64,000 nt of DNA from Tannerella serpentiformis (GCF_003033925.1 NZ_CP028365.1:2542001-2606000); one strand, 5' to 3'. Counted from the stretch's first letter, positions 53,104 to 61,775 are shown. Notes: generated from the sequence alone by a model not told the origin. Program-made: numbers and translations.

Positions 53104-54359
53104 AGAACCTGATTATTAAGAACGCATCGCAGGTGGTGACATGCAGCGGCTTCGCGGGTAAGCGAGGGCGCGAGATGAACGACCTGCATGTGATAGAAGG
53201 CGGGACGGTGGTCGTGACCGAAGGCCGCATCTCGCATGTGCTTCGCGCGGGTGAAGAACTGCCTGTTGAGAAGAAACGCTATACCGTCATCGACGCCACG
53301 GGCAAGGCCTTGCTGCCTGGCTTCGTCGATCCGCACACGCACTTCGTCTTCGGCGGATACCGCGAGGAGGAGTTCTCGTGGCGCATGCGCGGCGACAGCT
53401 ATATGGAGATCATGAACCGCGGCGGCGGCATTGTCAACACCACGCGGGCCACGCGTGAGGCATCGGAGGACGAGCTGTTCGAGGTTGGACGCCGCCGACT
53501 CGACGCCATGCTGCGCCTCGGCATCACCACCGTGGAGGGCAAGAGCGGCTACGGCCTCGATCGCGACACGGAGATGAAGCAGCTGCGCGTCATGCGTCGG
53601 CTGAACGAGGCGCACCCCGCCGACGTCGTCCCCACCTTCATGGGCGCCCACGCCACACCGGCCGAATGGAAGGGGCGCGAGGACGCGTTCATCGATTTCA
53701 ACATCCGCGAGATGTTCCCGCTGGTTGCTAAGGAAGGGTTGGCCGAGTTTGCCGACATCTTCTGCGAGAAGGACGTCTTCACCATCGAGCAATCGCGGCG
53801 TTACCTGCAGGCCGCTCGCGAGCAAGGCTTCAAGCTGAAGATCCATGCTGACGAGATCGTGCAGTTTGGCGGCGCCGAACTGGCAGGCGAGCTACACTGC
53901 ATCTCTGCCGACCACCTGCTGCAAGCCTCCGACGCGGGCATCCGCGCGATGGCCGACGCTGGCGTAGTAGCCACATTGCTTCCGCTTACGGCCTTCTCGC
54001 TTCGGGAGACATTCGCCCGCGGTCGGGAGATGATCGACGCCGGTTGCATGGTGGCACTGGCCACGGACCTCAATCCGGGCAGCTCCTTCTCCGCGTCCGT
54101 CCCGCTGCTGTTCGCGCTGGCATGCATCTATATGAAGCTATCGCCCGAGGAGGCCGTTACAGCCTTCACCATCAACAGCGCCGCGGCCATCGACCGTGCC
54201 GACCGCATCGGTTCGATCGACGTCGGCAAGCAGGGCGACCTCGTGCTGCTGCAATTCCCGTCGTACAAGTTCTTGCCCTATCACGTGGGTATGAACATCG
54301 TCGACACGGTGATCAAGCAGGGAGAGGTGGTCGTAAAGAACGGAGAAACTAAAAGCTAA
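53100..54359 (+). CDS. hutI: Imidazolonepropionase
   Basis: A 419-aa amidohydrolase that opens the imidazolone ring to give formiminoglutamate. Metal-site motifs: DPHTHFVFGG (about 80-89), KIHADEIVQFGGAELA with a His ligand, ISADHLL and ATDLNPGSS. TTVEGKSGYGLDRDTEMKQLRVMR is typical of HutI. The start at 53100 overlaps the lipoprotein stop by 4 bp; the open frame further upstream is the shadow of that gene. After its stop comes the CTGCCGGCAGG element. Confidence 0.96.
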   Translation: MKNLIIKNASQVVTCSGFAGKRGREMNDLHVIEGGTVVVTEGRISHVLRAGEELPVEKKRYTVIDATGKALLPGFVDPHTHFVFGGYREEEFSWRMRGDSYMEIMNRGGGIVNTTRATREASEDELFEVGRRRLDAMLRLGITTVEGKSGYGLDRDTEMKQLRVMRRLNEAHPADVVPTFMGAHATPAEWKGREDAFIDFNIREMFPLVAKEGLAEFADIFCEKDVFTIEQSRRYLQAAREQGFKLKIHADEIVQFGGAELAGELHCISADHLLQASDAGIRAMADAGVVATLLPLTAFSLRETFARGREMIDAGCMVALATDLNPGSSFSASVPLLFALACIYMKLSPEEAVTAFTINSAAAIDRADRIGSIDVGKQGDLVLLQFPSYKFLPYHVGMNIVDTVIKQGEVVVKNGETKS

Positions 54360-54385
54360 AAACTAAAAGTCCTGCCGGCAGGAGA
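54349..54385 (+). repeat. AAAANNN heptads and CTGCCGGCAGG palindrome after hutI
   Basis: AAAAGCT, AAAAACT and AAAAGTC heptads run over the hutI stop and into CCTGCCGGCAGG. The same block, inverted, follows hmuS at about 8241-8276, so it is a dispersed element placed at gene ends. Confidence 0.75.
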
Positions 54386-54477
54386 GGCCGAGAATGTCAG
54401 CCCGCTCAGCCGGAGGACGATTAGGTTTTTAGCCTTTAGACCTATTCAAGAAGTGAATTAACGAGAAAGAATAAAAG

Positions 54478-54837
54478 ATGAGGGACAATGTCTTGCAATC
54501 GAAGAGTTATGCCTTTGCAATCAGGATTATCCGACTTGTCCAGTATCTCGAACGTGAAAAGAGAGAGTTTGTCTTGAGCAATCAGGTAAAAAGAAGCGGT
54601 ACAGCCATCGGGGCTTCCATTCGGGAGGCTGAGTTCAGTGAGAGCCGGTTGGATTTCATCCATAAGATGAGAATCTCTCTGAAGGAGGCGAACGAGACAA
54701 TGTATTGGCTGTCGCTGCTTTTGGATACTGGCTATATAAACAAACGCATGGCCGCATCCATAATGGGAGATTGTCGAGAGCTTTTGGCAATGTTGGTGTC
54801 AACCGTGAAGACTGCGAAGAGAAACATGCAGCAATAG
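54478..54837 (+). CDS. Four-helix bundle protein (23S rRNA intervening-sequence type)
   Basis: A 119-aa all-helical protein of the family first found in 23S rRNA intervening sequences (bIVP/four-helix bundle). Signatures are SYAFAIRIIRLVQYLE, NQVKRSGTAIGASIREAEFSES and FIHKMRISLKEANETMYWLSLL. It often accompanies accessory or hypervariable DNA. Its place between hutI and fchA, with lower GC and repeat elements on both sides, suggests an insertion. No catalytic residues are known for the family. Confidence 0.9.
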   Translation: MRDNVLQSKSYAFAIRIIRLVQYLEREKREFVLSNQVKRSGTAIGASIREAEFSESRLDFIHKMRISLKEANETMYWLSLLLDTGYINKRMAASIMGDCRELLAMLVSTVKTAKRNMQQ

Positions 54838-54852
54838 GATTGTCCCCGTCAT

Positions 54853-54884
54853 TTTTAGATTTTAGTTTTTAGATTTTAGTTCAT
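54853..54884 (+). repeat. Heptad leader of fchA
   Basis: TTAGATT, TTAGTTT, TTAGATT and TTAGTTC heptads, then AT and the fchA start codon. Same pattern (TTNNNTT) as the hmuT and cobS leaders. Confidence 0.75.
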
Positions 54885-55517
54885 ATGGAACTCAAGAGTT
54901 TATCCGTAAAGGAATTTATTGACAAAGTGACCGGCAACGATCCCGTGCCGGGAGGCGGAAGCGTTTCCGCATTGAACGGTTCGCTGGCGGCATCGCTGGC
55001 GGCCATGGTAGCCAATCTCACCGTAGGCCGTAAGAAGTACGCCGAGGTGAACGACGAGATGGAGCAGATCTCTGCCCGTATGACAGAGCAGTCAGCAAAG
55101 CTGTTGGCCGACGTAGATCGTGACGCCGAGGCGTACGACCGCGTCTTTGCCGCCTTCAAGTTGCCCAAAGAGACCGACGAAGAGAAGGCCGTGCGTAAGG
55201 AGGCCATCCAACGCGAGACGAAGTATGCCGCCGAGGTGCCGATGGAGGTAGCCCGCACAGCCAGCGCGTTGTTGCCGATGATTGACGCCGCCGCGCGTCG
55301 TGGCAATAGCAACGCCGTGACCGACGCCACAGTGGCCATGATGTGTGCCCGCACGGCTGTCATCGGTGCCCTGCTGAACGTCCGTATCAACCTCACCTCG
55401 ATCACGGATGAGGCTTTCGTCAAAACCATGACGGAAGAGGCCGACCGCCTAGAGGCCGCTGCCGTGGAGGCCGAACACAAGCTGCTGGAGTATGTCAAAG
55501 CCCATGCGTTCAACTAA
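54885..55517 (+). CDS. fchA: Formimidoyl-THF cyclodeaminase / methenyl-THF cyclohydrolase family
   Basis: A 210-aa helical enzyme that deaminates 5-formimino-THF to methenyl-THF after the FtcD reaction. VTGNDPVPGGGSVSALNGSLAASLAAMVANLT is the substrate-binding signature, and the remaining helices match FTCD_C proteins in length. Its 3' end overlaps hutH by 26 bp (or 14 bp if hutH starts at the second Met). A heptad tract touches its start codon. Confidence 0.95.
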   Translation: MELKSLSVKEFIDKVTGNDPVPGGGSVSALNGSLAASLAAMVANLTVGRKKYAEVNDEMEQISARMTEQSAKLLADVDRDAEAYDRVFAAFKLPKETDEEKAVRKEAIQRETKYAAEVPMEVARTASALLPMIDAAARRGNSNAVTDATVAMMCARTAVIGALLNVRINLTSITDEAFVKTMTEEADRLEAAAVEAEHKLLEYVKAHAFN

Positions 55518-57030
55518 GCAGCAGACGGTCGTGAAGAATGTATATCAGATCGGCTCCGGCGAGCTGACGTTCGAGATCATCGAACGCATCATCAACGAGA
55601 ACTTGAAGCTGGAGCTGGCTCCCGAGGCGCGCGAACGCATCCAGAAATGCCGCGACTACTTAGACGCCAAGATCGCCTCTTCGCCCGACCCACTCTACGG
55701 TATCACCACCGGCTTCGGGTCGCTCTGCAACAAGAACATCTCGCTCGACGAACTGGGCGCACTTCAGGAAAACCTGATCAAGAGTCACGCCTGCAGTGTA
55801 GGCGAGGAGATTCAGCCCGTCGTAGTCAAGCTGATGATGCTGCTCAAGGCCCACGCCCTGTCGCTGGGTCACAGTGGCGTGCAGGTGATCACCGTGCAGC
55901 GTATCCTCGACTTCTTCAACAACGACGTCATGCCTATCGTCTACGACCGCGGCTCGCTGGGTGCCTCGGGCGACTTGGCCCCGCTGGCCAACCTCTTCCT
56001 GCCGCTCATCGGCGTCGGCGACGTCTATTATAAAGGCAAGAAGTGCGAGGCCATCAGTGTGCTCGACGAGTTTGGCTGGTCGCCTGTTAAGCTGATGAGC
56101 AAAGAGGGCTTGGCCCTGCTCAACGGCACACAATTCATGAGCGCCAACGGCGTCTTTGCCCTCCTGCGCGCCTTCCGCCTCTCGAAGAAGGCCGACCTCA
56201 TCGCCGCCCTTTCGCTCGAGGCCTTCGACGGCCGCATCGAGCCCTTCATGGACTGCCTGCACCGTATCCGCCCGCACAAGGGCCAGATCGAGACGGGCGA
56301 GGCTTTCCGCCGTCTGCTCGAGGGCAGCGAGATCATCGCCCAGCCCAAGAAGCATGTGCAGGATCCGTACTCGTTCCGTTGTGTGCCGCAGGTGCATGGG
56401 GCCACGAAGGACACGATCCGCTATGTCGCCTCTGTGCTCCTGACCGAGATCAACTCCGTGACGGACAACCCGACCATCTTCCCAGACGAGGACATGATCA
56501 TCTCCGGTGGCAACTTCCACGGGCAACCGCTGGCCGTAGCCTACGACTTCCTTGCCATCGGGCTGGCTGAGCTGGGCAACATCTCCGAACGACGCGTGGC
56601 GCAGCTCATCATGGGCTTGCGCGGGCTGCCTGAGTTCCTCGTGGCCAACCCGGGTCTGAACTCTGGCTTCATGATCCCGCAATACGCTGCGGCGTCGATG
56701 GTGAACCAGAACAAGATGTACTGTTTCTCGGCTTCGAGCGACTCCATCGTCTCGTCGAACGGGCAGGAGGACCACGTCAGCATGGGCGCCAACGCCGCCA
56801 CGAAGCTCTATAAGGTGATGAACAACCTGGAGCTGATCCTGGCCATCGAGTTGATGAACGCCGCGCAGGGCATCGAGTTCCGCCGACCGCTGAAGACGTC
56901 GCCCGTACTGGAGCAAGTGCTGCATGACTATCGCAAGGAGGTGCCCTTCATCGGCGATGATGTGGTGATGTACAAAGAGATCCACAAGACGGTCGCCTTC
57001 CTCAAGCGGATGAAGGTGGACAATCTGTAA
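55492..57030 (+). CDS. hutH: Histidine ammonia-lyase
   Basis: A 512-aa lyase that removes ammonia from histidine to give urocanate, step one of the pathway. The MIO prosthetic group forms from the Ala-Ser-Gly of GSLGASGDLAPLANLFLPL. YGITTGFGSLCNK, NEDFHGQPLA-type GGNFHGQPLAVAYDF and SSNGQEDHVSMGANAA are also diagnostic. Two starts are possible, 55492 and 55504 (MRSTKQQ); GGAG before the first favours it. The gene overlaps fchA and is closed by a strong terminator. Confidence 0.97.
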   Translation: MSKPMRSTKQQTVVKNVYQIGSGELTFEIIERIINENLKLELAPEARERIQKCRDYLDAKIASSPDPLYGITTGFGSLCNKNISLDELGALQENLIKSHACSVGEEIQPVVVKLMMLLKAHALSLGHSGVQVITVQRILDFFNNDVMPIVYDRGSLGASGDLAPLANLFLPLIGVGDVYYKGKKCEAISVLDEFGWSPVKLMSKEGLALLNGTQFMSANGVFALLRAFRLSKKADLIAALSLEAFDGRIEPFMDCLHRIRPHKGQIETGEAFRRLLEGSEIIAQPKKHVQDPYSFRCVPQVHGATKDTIRYVASVLLTEINSVTDNPTIFPDEDMIISGGNFHGQPLAVAYDFLAIGLAELGNISERRVAQLIMGLRGLPEFLVANPGLNSGFMIPQYAAASMVNQNKMYCFSASSDSIVSSNGQEDHVSMGANAATKLYKVMNNLELILAIELMNAAQGIEFRRPLKTSPVLEQVLHDYRKEVPFIGDDVVMYKEIHKTVAFLKRMKVDNL

Positions 57031-57054
57031 ATCCCCCGTCGCCCCTCACGAAAC

Positions 57055-57101
57055 ATCCCCCGGGTACGGACCGCAAGTCCGCCGCTCGGGGGATTTTTTT
57101 T
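57055..57101 (+). terminator. Rho-independent terminator of the hut cluster
   Basis: ATCCCCCG (57055-57062) pairs with CGGGGGAT (57087-57094), with an inner GGAC..GTCC stem, and T8 follows immediately. Classic intrinsic terminator 24 bp after the hutH stop. Confidence 0.9.
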
Positions 57102-57129
57102 GGGGAACGGGTAGCCGTAAACGTCATCT

Positions 57130-57545
57130 TACGGCGCGAAACCAATCGCCGGATTTCTGTATCGCAAAAATGAGACACGAAACCGATCTCGGGATTTCTG
57201 AAACGCCAAAATGAGACGGGAAACCGATCGCTGACCTTCAAAAACGCCTTCCCGCCGCGGGAAACCGATCAAAACTTTCGAAAAACGCCTTCCCGCGGCG
57301 GGAAATGGGGAAAAATCTCCGAAAAACGCCTTCCCGCGGCGGGAAATGGAAAAAAATCTCAGAAAAACGGTTTCCCGCCGCGGGAAAGGGGAAAAATCGC
57401 TCGAAAAACGGTTTCCCGCGGCGGGAAGGCGGTAAAATTTTCTGGAGATCGGTTTCCCGCCACGGGAAATGGGGCTTTTTTGCCGAAAAACGCTTTCCGC
57501 CGCGGGAAGAGCATTTTCAAGAAGCCGCCGCCCCCGCCGCGGGAA
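57130..57545. repeat. 41-bp array with TTCCCGCCGCGGGAA dyad, about 8 copies
   Basis: Dyad centres at 57256, 57297, 57338, 57379, 57420, 57461, about 57501 and 57538; the first six are exactly 41 bp apart. Spacers share only A-rich runs and CGAAAAACG. On the left (57136-57240) two older units carry GAAACCGATC and CGGGATTTCTG instead. It lies between the hut and cob clusters. Confidence 0.92.
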
Positions 57546-57635
57546 GGATGAGGCCTCACAGGAGGCCCTTGTCCAACTTCGCCGGCAGCCGCAGACGCCC
57601 CCGGCGTGCCAACGCCCACAGCCGCCCAAAAGGCC

Positions 57636-57643
57636 TACTTTTG
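57636..57643 (+). promoter_or_regulatory. -7 promoter box of the cob cluster, almost leaderless
   Basis: TACTTTTG is followed 8 nt later by the cobU ATG, so transcription should start at or next to the start codon. There is no room for a cobalamin riboswitch between promoter and gene. Confidence 0.6.
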
Positions 57644-57651
57644 CCCGCGAG

Positions 57652-58161
57652 ATGACACATATTACATTGATCACAGGCGGACAACGGTCCGGGAAAAGCA
57701 GTTACGCAGAGCGGGTGGCGCTATCGCTGTCCGCTCGTCCTGTTTATATGGCCACGGCGCGCGTGTGGGACGATGAGTTCCGCCGGCGGGTGGAGCGACA
57801 TCAGGCCTCGCGCGGGCCACAGTGGACGAATATCGAAGAGGAAAAGGCGCTCAGTCGGCACGATGTCGCGGGGCGCGTCGTCGTTGTGGACTGCGTCACG
57901 CTTTGGTGCACCAACTTCTTTTTCGACCTCGATTCCGACGTCAAGGCCGCCCTGGCCGCCGCCCGCGAGGAGTTCGACCGGCTCACGGCGCAAGACGCCA
58001 CCTTCCTCTTCGTCACCAACGAGATCGGCCTTGGCGGCGTGTCAGAAAACAAGATCCAACGCCGCTTCACCGATCTGCAAGGCTGGATGAACCAATACAT
58101 CGCCGAGCGGGCCGACGAGGTGGTCCTCATGGTCAGCGGCATCCCCGTGAAGGTGAAATAA
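57652..58161 (+). CDS. cobU: Adenosylcobinamide kinase / phosphate guanylyltransferase
   Basis: A 169-aa bifunctional enzyme that phosphorylates adenosylcobinamide and then attaches GMP, giving AdoCbi-GDP. The P-loop is GGQRSGKSSYAE (8-19); RRVERHQASRGPQW holds the His that carries GMP; VVDCVTLWCTN and NEIGLGGV are typical of CobU. The start at 57652 (MTHITLITGGQRSGKS) is fixed by the P-loop position. It is followed 27 bp later by cobT. Confidence 0.95.
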   Translation: MTHITLITGGQRSGKSSYAERVALSLSARPVYMATARVWDDEFRRRVERHQASRGPQWTNIEEEKALSRHDVAGRVVVVDCVTLWCTNFFFDLDSDVKAALAAAREEFDRLTAQDATFLFVTNEIGLGGVSENKIQRRFTDLQGWMNQYIAERADEVVLMVSGIPVKVK

Positions 58162-58188
58162 TCCCCCCGACACTACACATTTATATAT

Positions 58189-59235
58189 ATGCATCCTTTC
58201 GATATCCGAAAGCCGGACGACGCGATCCGCCCGGCGCTGCAACAAAAGATTGACAACCTGACCAAGCCCAAGGGAGCGCTTGGGCGGCTTGAGGAGCTGG
58301 CCCTACAAATCGGGCTTATACAGCAAACCCTCAGCCCCTCGCTCAGCCATCCGCACAACCTCATTTTCGCTGCCGACCACGGCATCACGGCCGAGGGCGT
58401 CAGCTTCTCGCCGCGCGAAGTGACGTGGCAGCAGTGCATCCACTTCGCCACCTCGACCGGAGGCGGCGTCAACTACCTCTGCCGGCAACACGGCTTCACG
58501 CTCCGCATTATCGACGTCGGCGTGGACTATGATTTCCCGCCCGAACTCCCCATCATCCCCCGGAAGGTGGGCCGCGGCACACGCAACTTCCTCCACGAGC
58601 CGGCCATGACGACCGACGAAATGGACGCTTGTATAGCGCACGGTGCCGAAGCCGTCCGGGCCGTCCACGAGGAGGGTTGCAACGTTGTCAGCTTGGGCGA
58701 GATGGGCATCGGCAACACCTCTGCGTCGTCGATATGGATGGCCTGCCTCGCGGGCATCCCCCTGGAGCGCTGCGTGGGCGCCGGATCGGGCCTCTCGGAC
58801 GAGGGCGTGCGCCGCAAGCTCAGTGTCCTCAGCCGCGCTTTGGACCATTACACCGGCGATCGGACGGATCCACGGAGCGTCATGCGCCATTTTGGGGGCT
58901 ACGAGATGGTGGCCGCCGTCGGGGCCATCCTGCAAGCGGCCGAGCTGGGTATGCTCATCCTCGTCGACGGATTCATCCTCACCAACTGCATGCTGGCCGC
59001 CCGTGCGCTCTGCCCAGACGTGATGGCATACGCCATCTTCGGCCATTGCGGCGGCGAGTCGGGGCATCAGCTCGTCCTTGACGCCCTCCATGCGCGTCCG
59101 CTGCTCAACCTCGGCATGCGGCTCGGCGAGGGCACCGGTGCCATCTGCGCCTATCCGATTGTCGACTCCGCCGTCCGCATGATCAACGAGATGGACACCT
59201 TCGAAGGCGGACGCGTCACGAAGTATTTCAAGTAA
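58189..59235 (+). CDS. cobT: Nicotinate-nucleotide-dimethylbenzimidazole phosphoribosyltransferase
   Basis: A 348-aa enzyme that makes alpha-ribazole phosphate, the lower-ligand nucleotide of B12. [53 protein letters not shown] and [22 protein letters not shown] are hallmark CobT segments; the late Glu of GEGTGA is the usual catalytic base. Length is normal. It lies in the order cobU-cobT-doxX-cobS-cobC. Confidence 0.96.
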   Translation: MHPFDIRKPDDAIRPALQQKIDNLTKPKGALGRLEELALQIGLIQQTLSPSLSHPHNLIFAADHGITAEGVSFSPREVTWQQCIHFATSTGGGVNYLCRQHGFTLRIIDVGVDYDFPPELPIIPRKVGRGTRNFLHEPAMTTDEMDACIAHGAEAVRAVHEEGCNVVSLGEMGIGNTSASSIWMACLAGIPLERCVGAGSGLSDEGVRRKLSVLSRALDHYTGDRTDPRSVMRHFGGYEMVAAVGAILQAAELGMLILVDGFILTNCMLAARALCPDVMAYAIFGHCGGESGHQLVLDALHARPLLNLGMRLGEGTGAICAYPIVDSAVRMINEMDTFEGGRVTKYFK

Positions 59236-59293
59236 GAACCTCTATACACATCCCCCTTGCGGTAAAGCCGCGTAACTACCCCCCCTTATAAAT

Positions 59294-59698
59294 ATGAAGA
59301 ATCGAGATTTAGGACTACTCATCATCCGCCTCTCCGTGGGTCTGCTCATGTTGCCGCACGGAATCAGCAAGCTGGCCAACGCCGAGGCCTTCGGCTACAT
59401 CGTGTCGCTGCTCACGGAGCGCGGCCTGCCCACCGCCCTGGGCTACGGCGTCTACCTGGGCGAGATCCTCGCCCCGCTCATGGTGGCCCTCGGCTACCGC
59501 ACTCGCCTCGGCGCGCTCGTCATGGTTGGCACGGGCCTCTTTGTGCTCTTCTTGGCCTACGCCGACAGCCTCTTCAGTCTCACGCCCCACGGCGGTTGGG
59601 CGCCCGAGTTGCCCGGCCTTTTCCTCTTCGGTGCGCTGGGCCTCTTCTTCACCGGCGGTGGCAAGTTCGCCCTCTCCACCCGCAGCCGGTGGGACTAA
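59294..59698 (+). CDS. DoxX family membrane protein
   Basis: A 134-aa protein with four membrane helices (about 5-22, 48-68, 72-92, 105-122). LLIIRLSVGLLMLPHGISKL and GEILAPLMVALGYRTRLGAL match the DoxX family, whose members are linked to redox or quinone reactions, usually without a proven activity. It sits inside the cob cluster between cobT and cobS; a role in B12 assembly is not known. AACTACCC occurs just before its start. Confidence 0.88.
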   Translation: MKNRDLGLLIIRLSVGLLMLPHGISKLANAEAFGYIVSLLTERGLPTALGYGVYLGEILAPLMVALGYRTRLGALVMVGTGLFVLFLAYADSLFSLTPHGGWAPELPGLFLFGALGLFFTGGGKFALSTRSRWD

Positions 59699-59726
59699 CA
59701 CCATCTCCCATGCAGTCGGAGAGTTG

Positions 59727-59838
59727 CCCATTGTTCGTTGTTCGTTGTTCGTTGCCCATTGTTCGTTGCCCATTGTTCGTTGTTCGTTGTTCGTTGTTCG
59801 TTGTTCGTTGTTCGTTGTTCGTTTTTAGCTTTTAGATT
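59727..59838 (+). repeat. Sixteen heptads ending at the cobS start codon
   Basis: Units are CCCATTG (3), TTCGTTG (10), TTCGTTT, TTAGCTT and TTAGATT, in register from 59727 to 59838, with the cobS ATG at 59839. No base is out of frame over 112 bp. Three CCCATTG units break the run of TTCGTTG. Confidence 0.95.
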
Positions 59839-60636
59839 ATGATAGATGACATGTTTGCGGCGCTGACGTTCTTCACGCGGCTGCCGTGGTGGCGGATACA
59901 TCGCGTGCCCGCCGACAGTTTCAAGCGGCTCGTCGCCTACTGGCCCCTTACCGGATGGATCACAGGCGGCGTGATGGCTGGCGTCTTTTGGCTGATCGCC
60001 ACCGCCGACCTGCCCTTCATCTTCGGCCTCATCTGCGCCTTGGCCGCACGTCTGCTCCTCACCGGCGCCCTGCACGAGGACGGTCTGGCTGACTTCATCG
60101 ACGGCTTCGGTGGCGGTCGTACCCGTGAGCGCACGCTGGCCATTATGAAAGACTCCCACATCGGCACTTATGGCGTGCTGAGCCTCATTGTCTACGTCGC
60201 TCTCTGGCTCTGCACGGCCACGATCTTGGCCGACTACATGGAGGGGTATCTCTTCTTCGTTCTCTTCCTCGGCGACATCTGGGCCAAATGGTGCGCCTCG
60301 CAGGTGATCAACCTCCTGCCTTACGTCCGCCGTGAGGATGAATGCAAGATCCGAGCCGTCTACGATCCCATGTCTACCGCCTCTCTCACCGCCGGGCTGC
60401 TTTTCGCCTTTGTGCCACTGATGGCCGGATCGGCATGGCTTTTCTGGGAAGGCTTCGAGTTCCTCATCGGCGGACTCTGGGTGACTGCGGCAGCCTCGGT
60501 GGGCACCATGCTGTTGCTCGTGTGGTACATGCGACATCGCCTCGGCGGTTACACGGGCGACTGTTGTGGCGCTACCTTCCTACTCTGCGAACTCTCTTTC
60601 CTTTTCATGCTGAATATCGTATGGATGTTTTTCTGA
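59839..60636 (+). CDS. cobS: Adenosylcobinamide-GDP ribazoletransferase (cobalamin synthase)
   Basis: A 265-aa integral membrane enzyme that joins AdoCbi-GDP with alpha-ribazole (phosphate), completing the nucleotide loop. ALTFFTRLPWW at the N-terminus and LHEDGLADFIDGFGGGRT followed by MKDSHIGTYGVL hold the Asp-rich CobS motif; seven or so membrane helices are visible. A 112-bp heptad tract touches its start. Its stop overlaps cobC by 16 bp. Confidence 0.95.
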   Translation: MIDDMFAALTFFTRLPWWRIHRVPADSFKRLVAYWPLTGWITGGVMAGVFWLIATADLPFIFGLICALAARLLLTGALHEDGLADFIDGFGGGRTRERTLAIMKDSHIGTYGVLSLIVYVALWLCTATILADYMEGYLFFVLFLGDIWAKWCASQVINLLPYVRREDECKIRAVYDPMSTASLTAGLLFAFVPLMAGSAWLFWEGFEFLIGGLWVTAAASVGTMLLLVWYMRHRLGGYTGDCCGATFLLCELSFLFMLNIVWMFF

Positions 60637-61148
60637 TTCGCCACACCTCTGTGGATGTGCCGTCAGGCACCTGCTACGGTCATACCGACGTAGCCCTCCG
60701 CCCGACTTTCCCTGAGGAGGCCGCCCGTGTCAAGCAACAGCTCGACGCCTACACTTTCGATGCGGTCTACACCAGTCCGCTCAGCCGTTGCACACGCTTG
60801 GCTGCCTATTGCGGCTATCCAGACGCCCTCCGCGACGATCGGCTGAAAGAGATGAATATGGGCGAGTGGGAAATGCAGCTCTTTGACGCCATCACCGACC
60901 CCCGCATTCAGGAGTGGTACGACGACTATCTGCATGTGGCGCCCACCGGGGGCGAATCCTACCCCGACATGCAGCGCCGCATCTCCGCCTTTCTCGACGA
61001 GCTACGGGAGACGGGTCACAGCCGAGTAGCCCTCTTTGCCCACGGTGGTGTGCTGATGTGCGCTCGTGTACACGCCGGCCAGCTTCCTCCCGCTGAGGCA
61101 CTCCGTCAGCTCACACCCTTCGGCGGCATCATCCGTATCACCCTGTAA
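60621..61148 (+). CDS. cobC: Alpha-ribazole phosphatase, histidine phosphatase family
   Basis: A 175-aa histidine phosphatase expected to dephosphorylate alpha-ribazole-5'-phosphate or adenosylcobalamin phosphate. The RHG-type motif is LIRHTSVDVPSGTCYG (5-20), followed by YTSPLSRCTRLA, LKEMNMGEWE and the second His in LFAHGGVLMC. The start at 60621 (MDVFLIRHTS) lies inside the cobS end. T replaces G after RH, as is usual in CobC proteins. Confidence 0.93.
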   Translation: MDVFLIRHTSVDVPSGTCYGHTDVALRPTFPEEAARVKQQLDAYTFDAVYTSPLSRCTRLAAYCGYPDALRDDRLKEMNMGEWEMQLFDAITDPRIQEWYDDYLHVAPTGGESYPDMQRRISAFLDELRETGHSRVALFAHGGVLMCARVHAGQLPPAEALRQLTPFGGIIRITL

Positions 61149-61210
61149 ACCCGTCGGAAATTCCCAACTAATGGGGACTCATGCCTTCTTTTTATCCATA
61201 GTATTAGGGA

Positions 61211-61241
61211 TTGCCCTCGCCTCAGCCCGCTCCTACTTTTG
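61211..61241 (+). promoter_or_regulatory. Promoter of flavodoxin
   Basis: TTG (61211-61213), 20-bp spacer, TACTTTTG (61234-61241). The ATG follows 30 bp later, after AAGAAAGAA. Confidence 0.7.
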
Positions 61242-61271
61242 CCCCCGCAAATTTTTTAATACAAGAAAGAA

Positions 61272-61763
61272 ATGGGAAAGACAGCCATCATTTACGGTTC
61301 GACCACGGGTACGACCGAAGACATCGCAGGCCGCATCGCCTCGAAATTGAATATCGCTCAAGGAGACATTTACGAGATCTCTAAAGTTACCGCCGACACC
61401 GTAGCCGGCTACGACACCCTGCTGCTGGGTAGCTCCACTTGGGGCAGCGGCGACCTGCAGGACGACTGGTACGACGGCATTGAGACCCTCAAGGGTGCCG
61501 ACTTGGCCGGTAAGAAGATCGCCCTCTTTGGCTGCGGCGATTCATCCTCTTACTCTGACACCTTCTGCAGCGCGCTGGGAACGATCTACAACGACCTGAA
61601 GGATTCGGGCGCCACGTTCGTAGGCAGCGTAGATCCGTCGGACTACACCTTCGACGGCTCTGACGCCGTTGTTGACGGACAGTTCGTTGGTCTCCCGATC
61701 GACGAGGTGAACGAGTCGGACAAAACCGACGAGCGCATCAGCAACTGGGTAGCATCGCTTTAA
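61272..61763 (+). CDS. fldA: Flavodoxin
   Basis: A 163-aa long-chain flavodoxin, an FMN electron carrier. The phosphate loop is YGSTTGTTEDIA (9-20), the isoalloxazine-binding loops are SSTWGSGDLQDDWYDG and GCGDSSSYSDTFCSA. Genes for flavodoxin and DUF2023 are often adjacent in Bacteroidales, as here. It has its own promoter. Confidence 0.96.
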   Translation: MGKTAIIYGSTTGTTEDIAGRIASKLNIAQGDIYEISKVTADTVAGYDTLLLGSSTWGSGDLQDDWYDGIETLKGADLAGKKIALFGCGDSSSYSDTFCSALGTIYNDLKDSGATFVGSVDPSDYTFDGSDAVVDGQFVGLPIDEVNESDKTDERISNWVASL

Positions 61764-61775
61764 TGAGATAGCGTC

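Noticed and set aside
55660-56985. 441-aa minus-strand ORF
   Set aside because: Antisense shadow of hutH.
57031-57651. Cobalamin riboswitch upstream of cobU
   Set aside because: Only the hut terminator and the TTCCCGCCGCGGGAA array are present; the promoter abuts the start codon.
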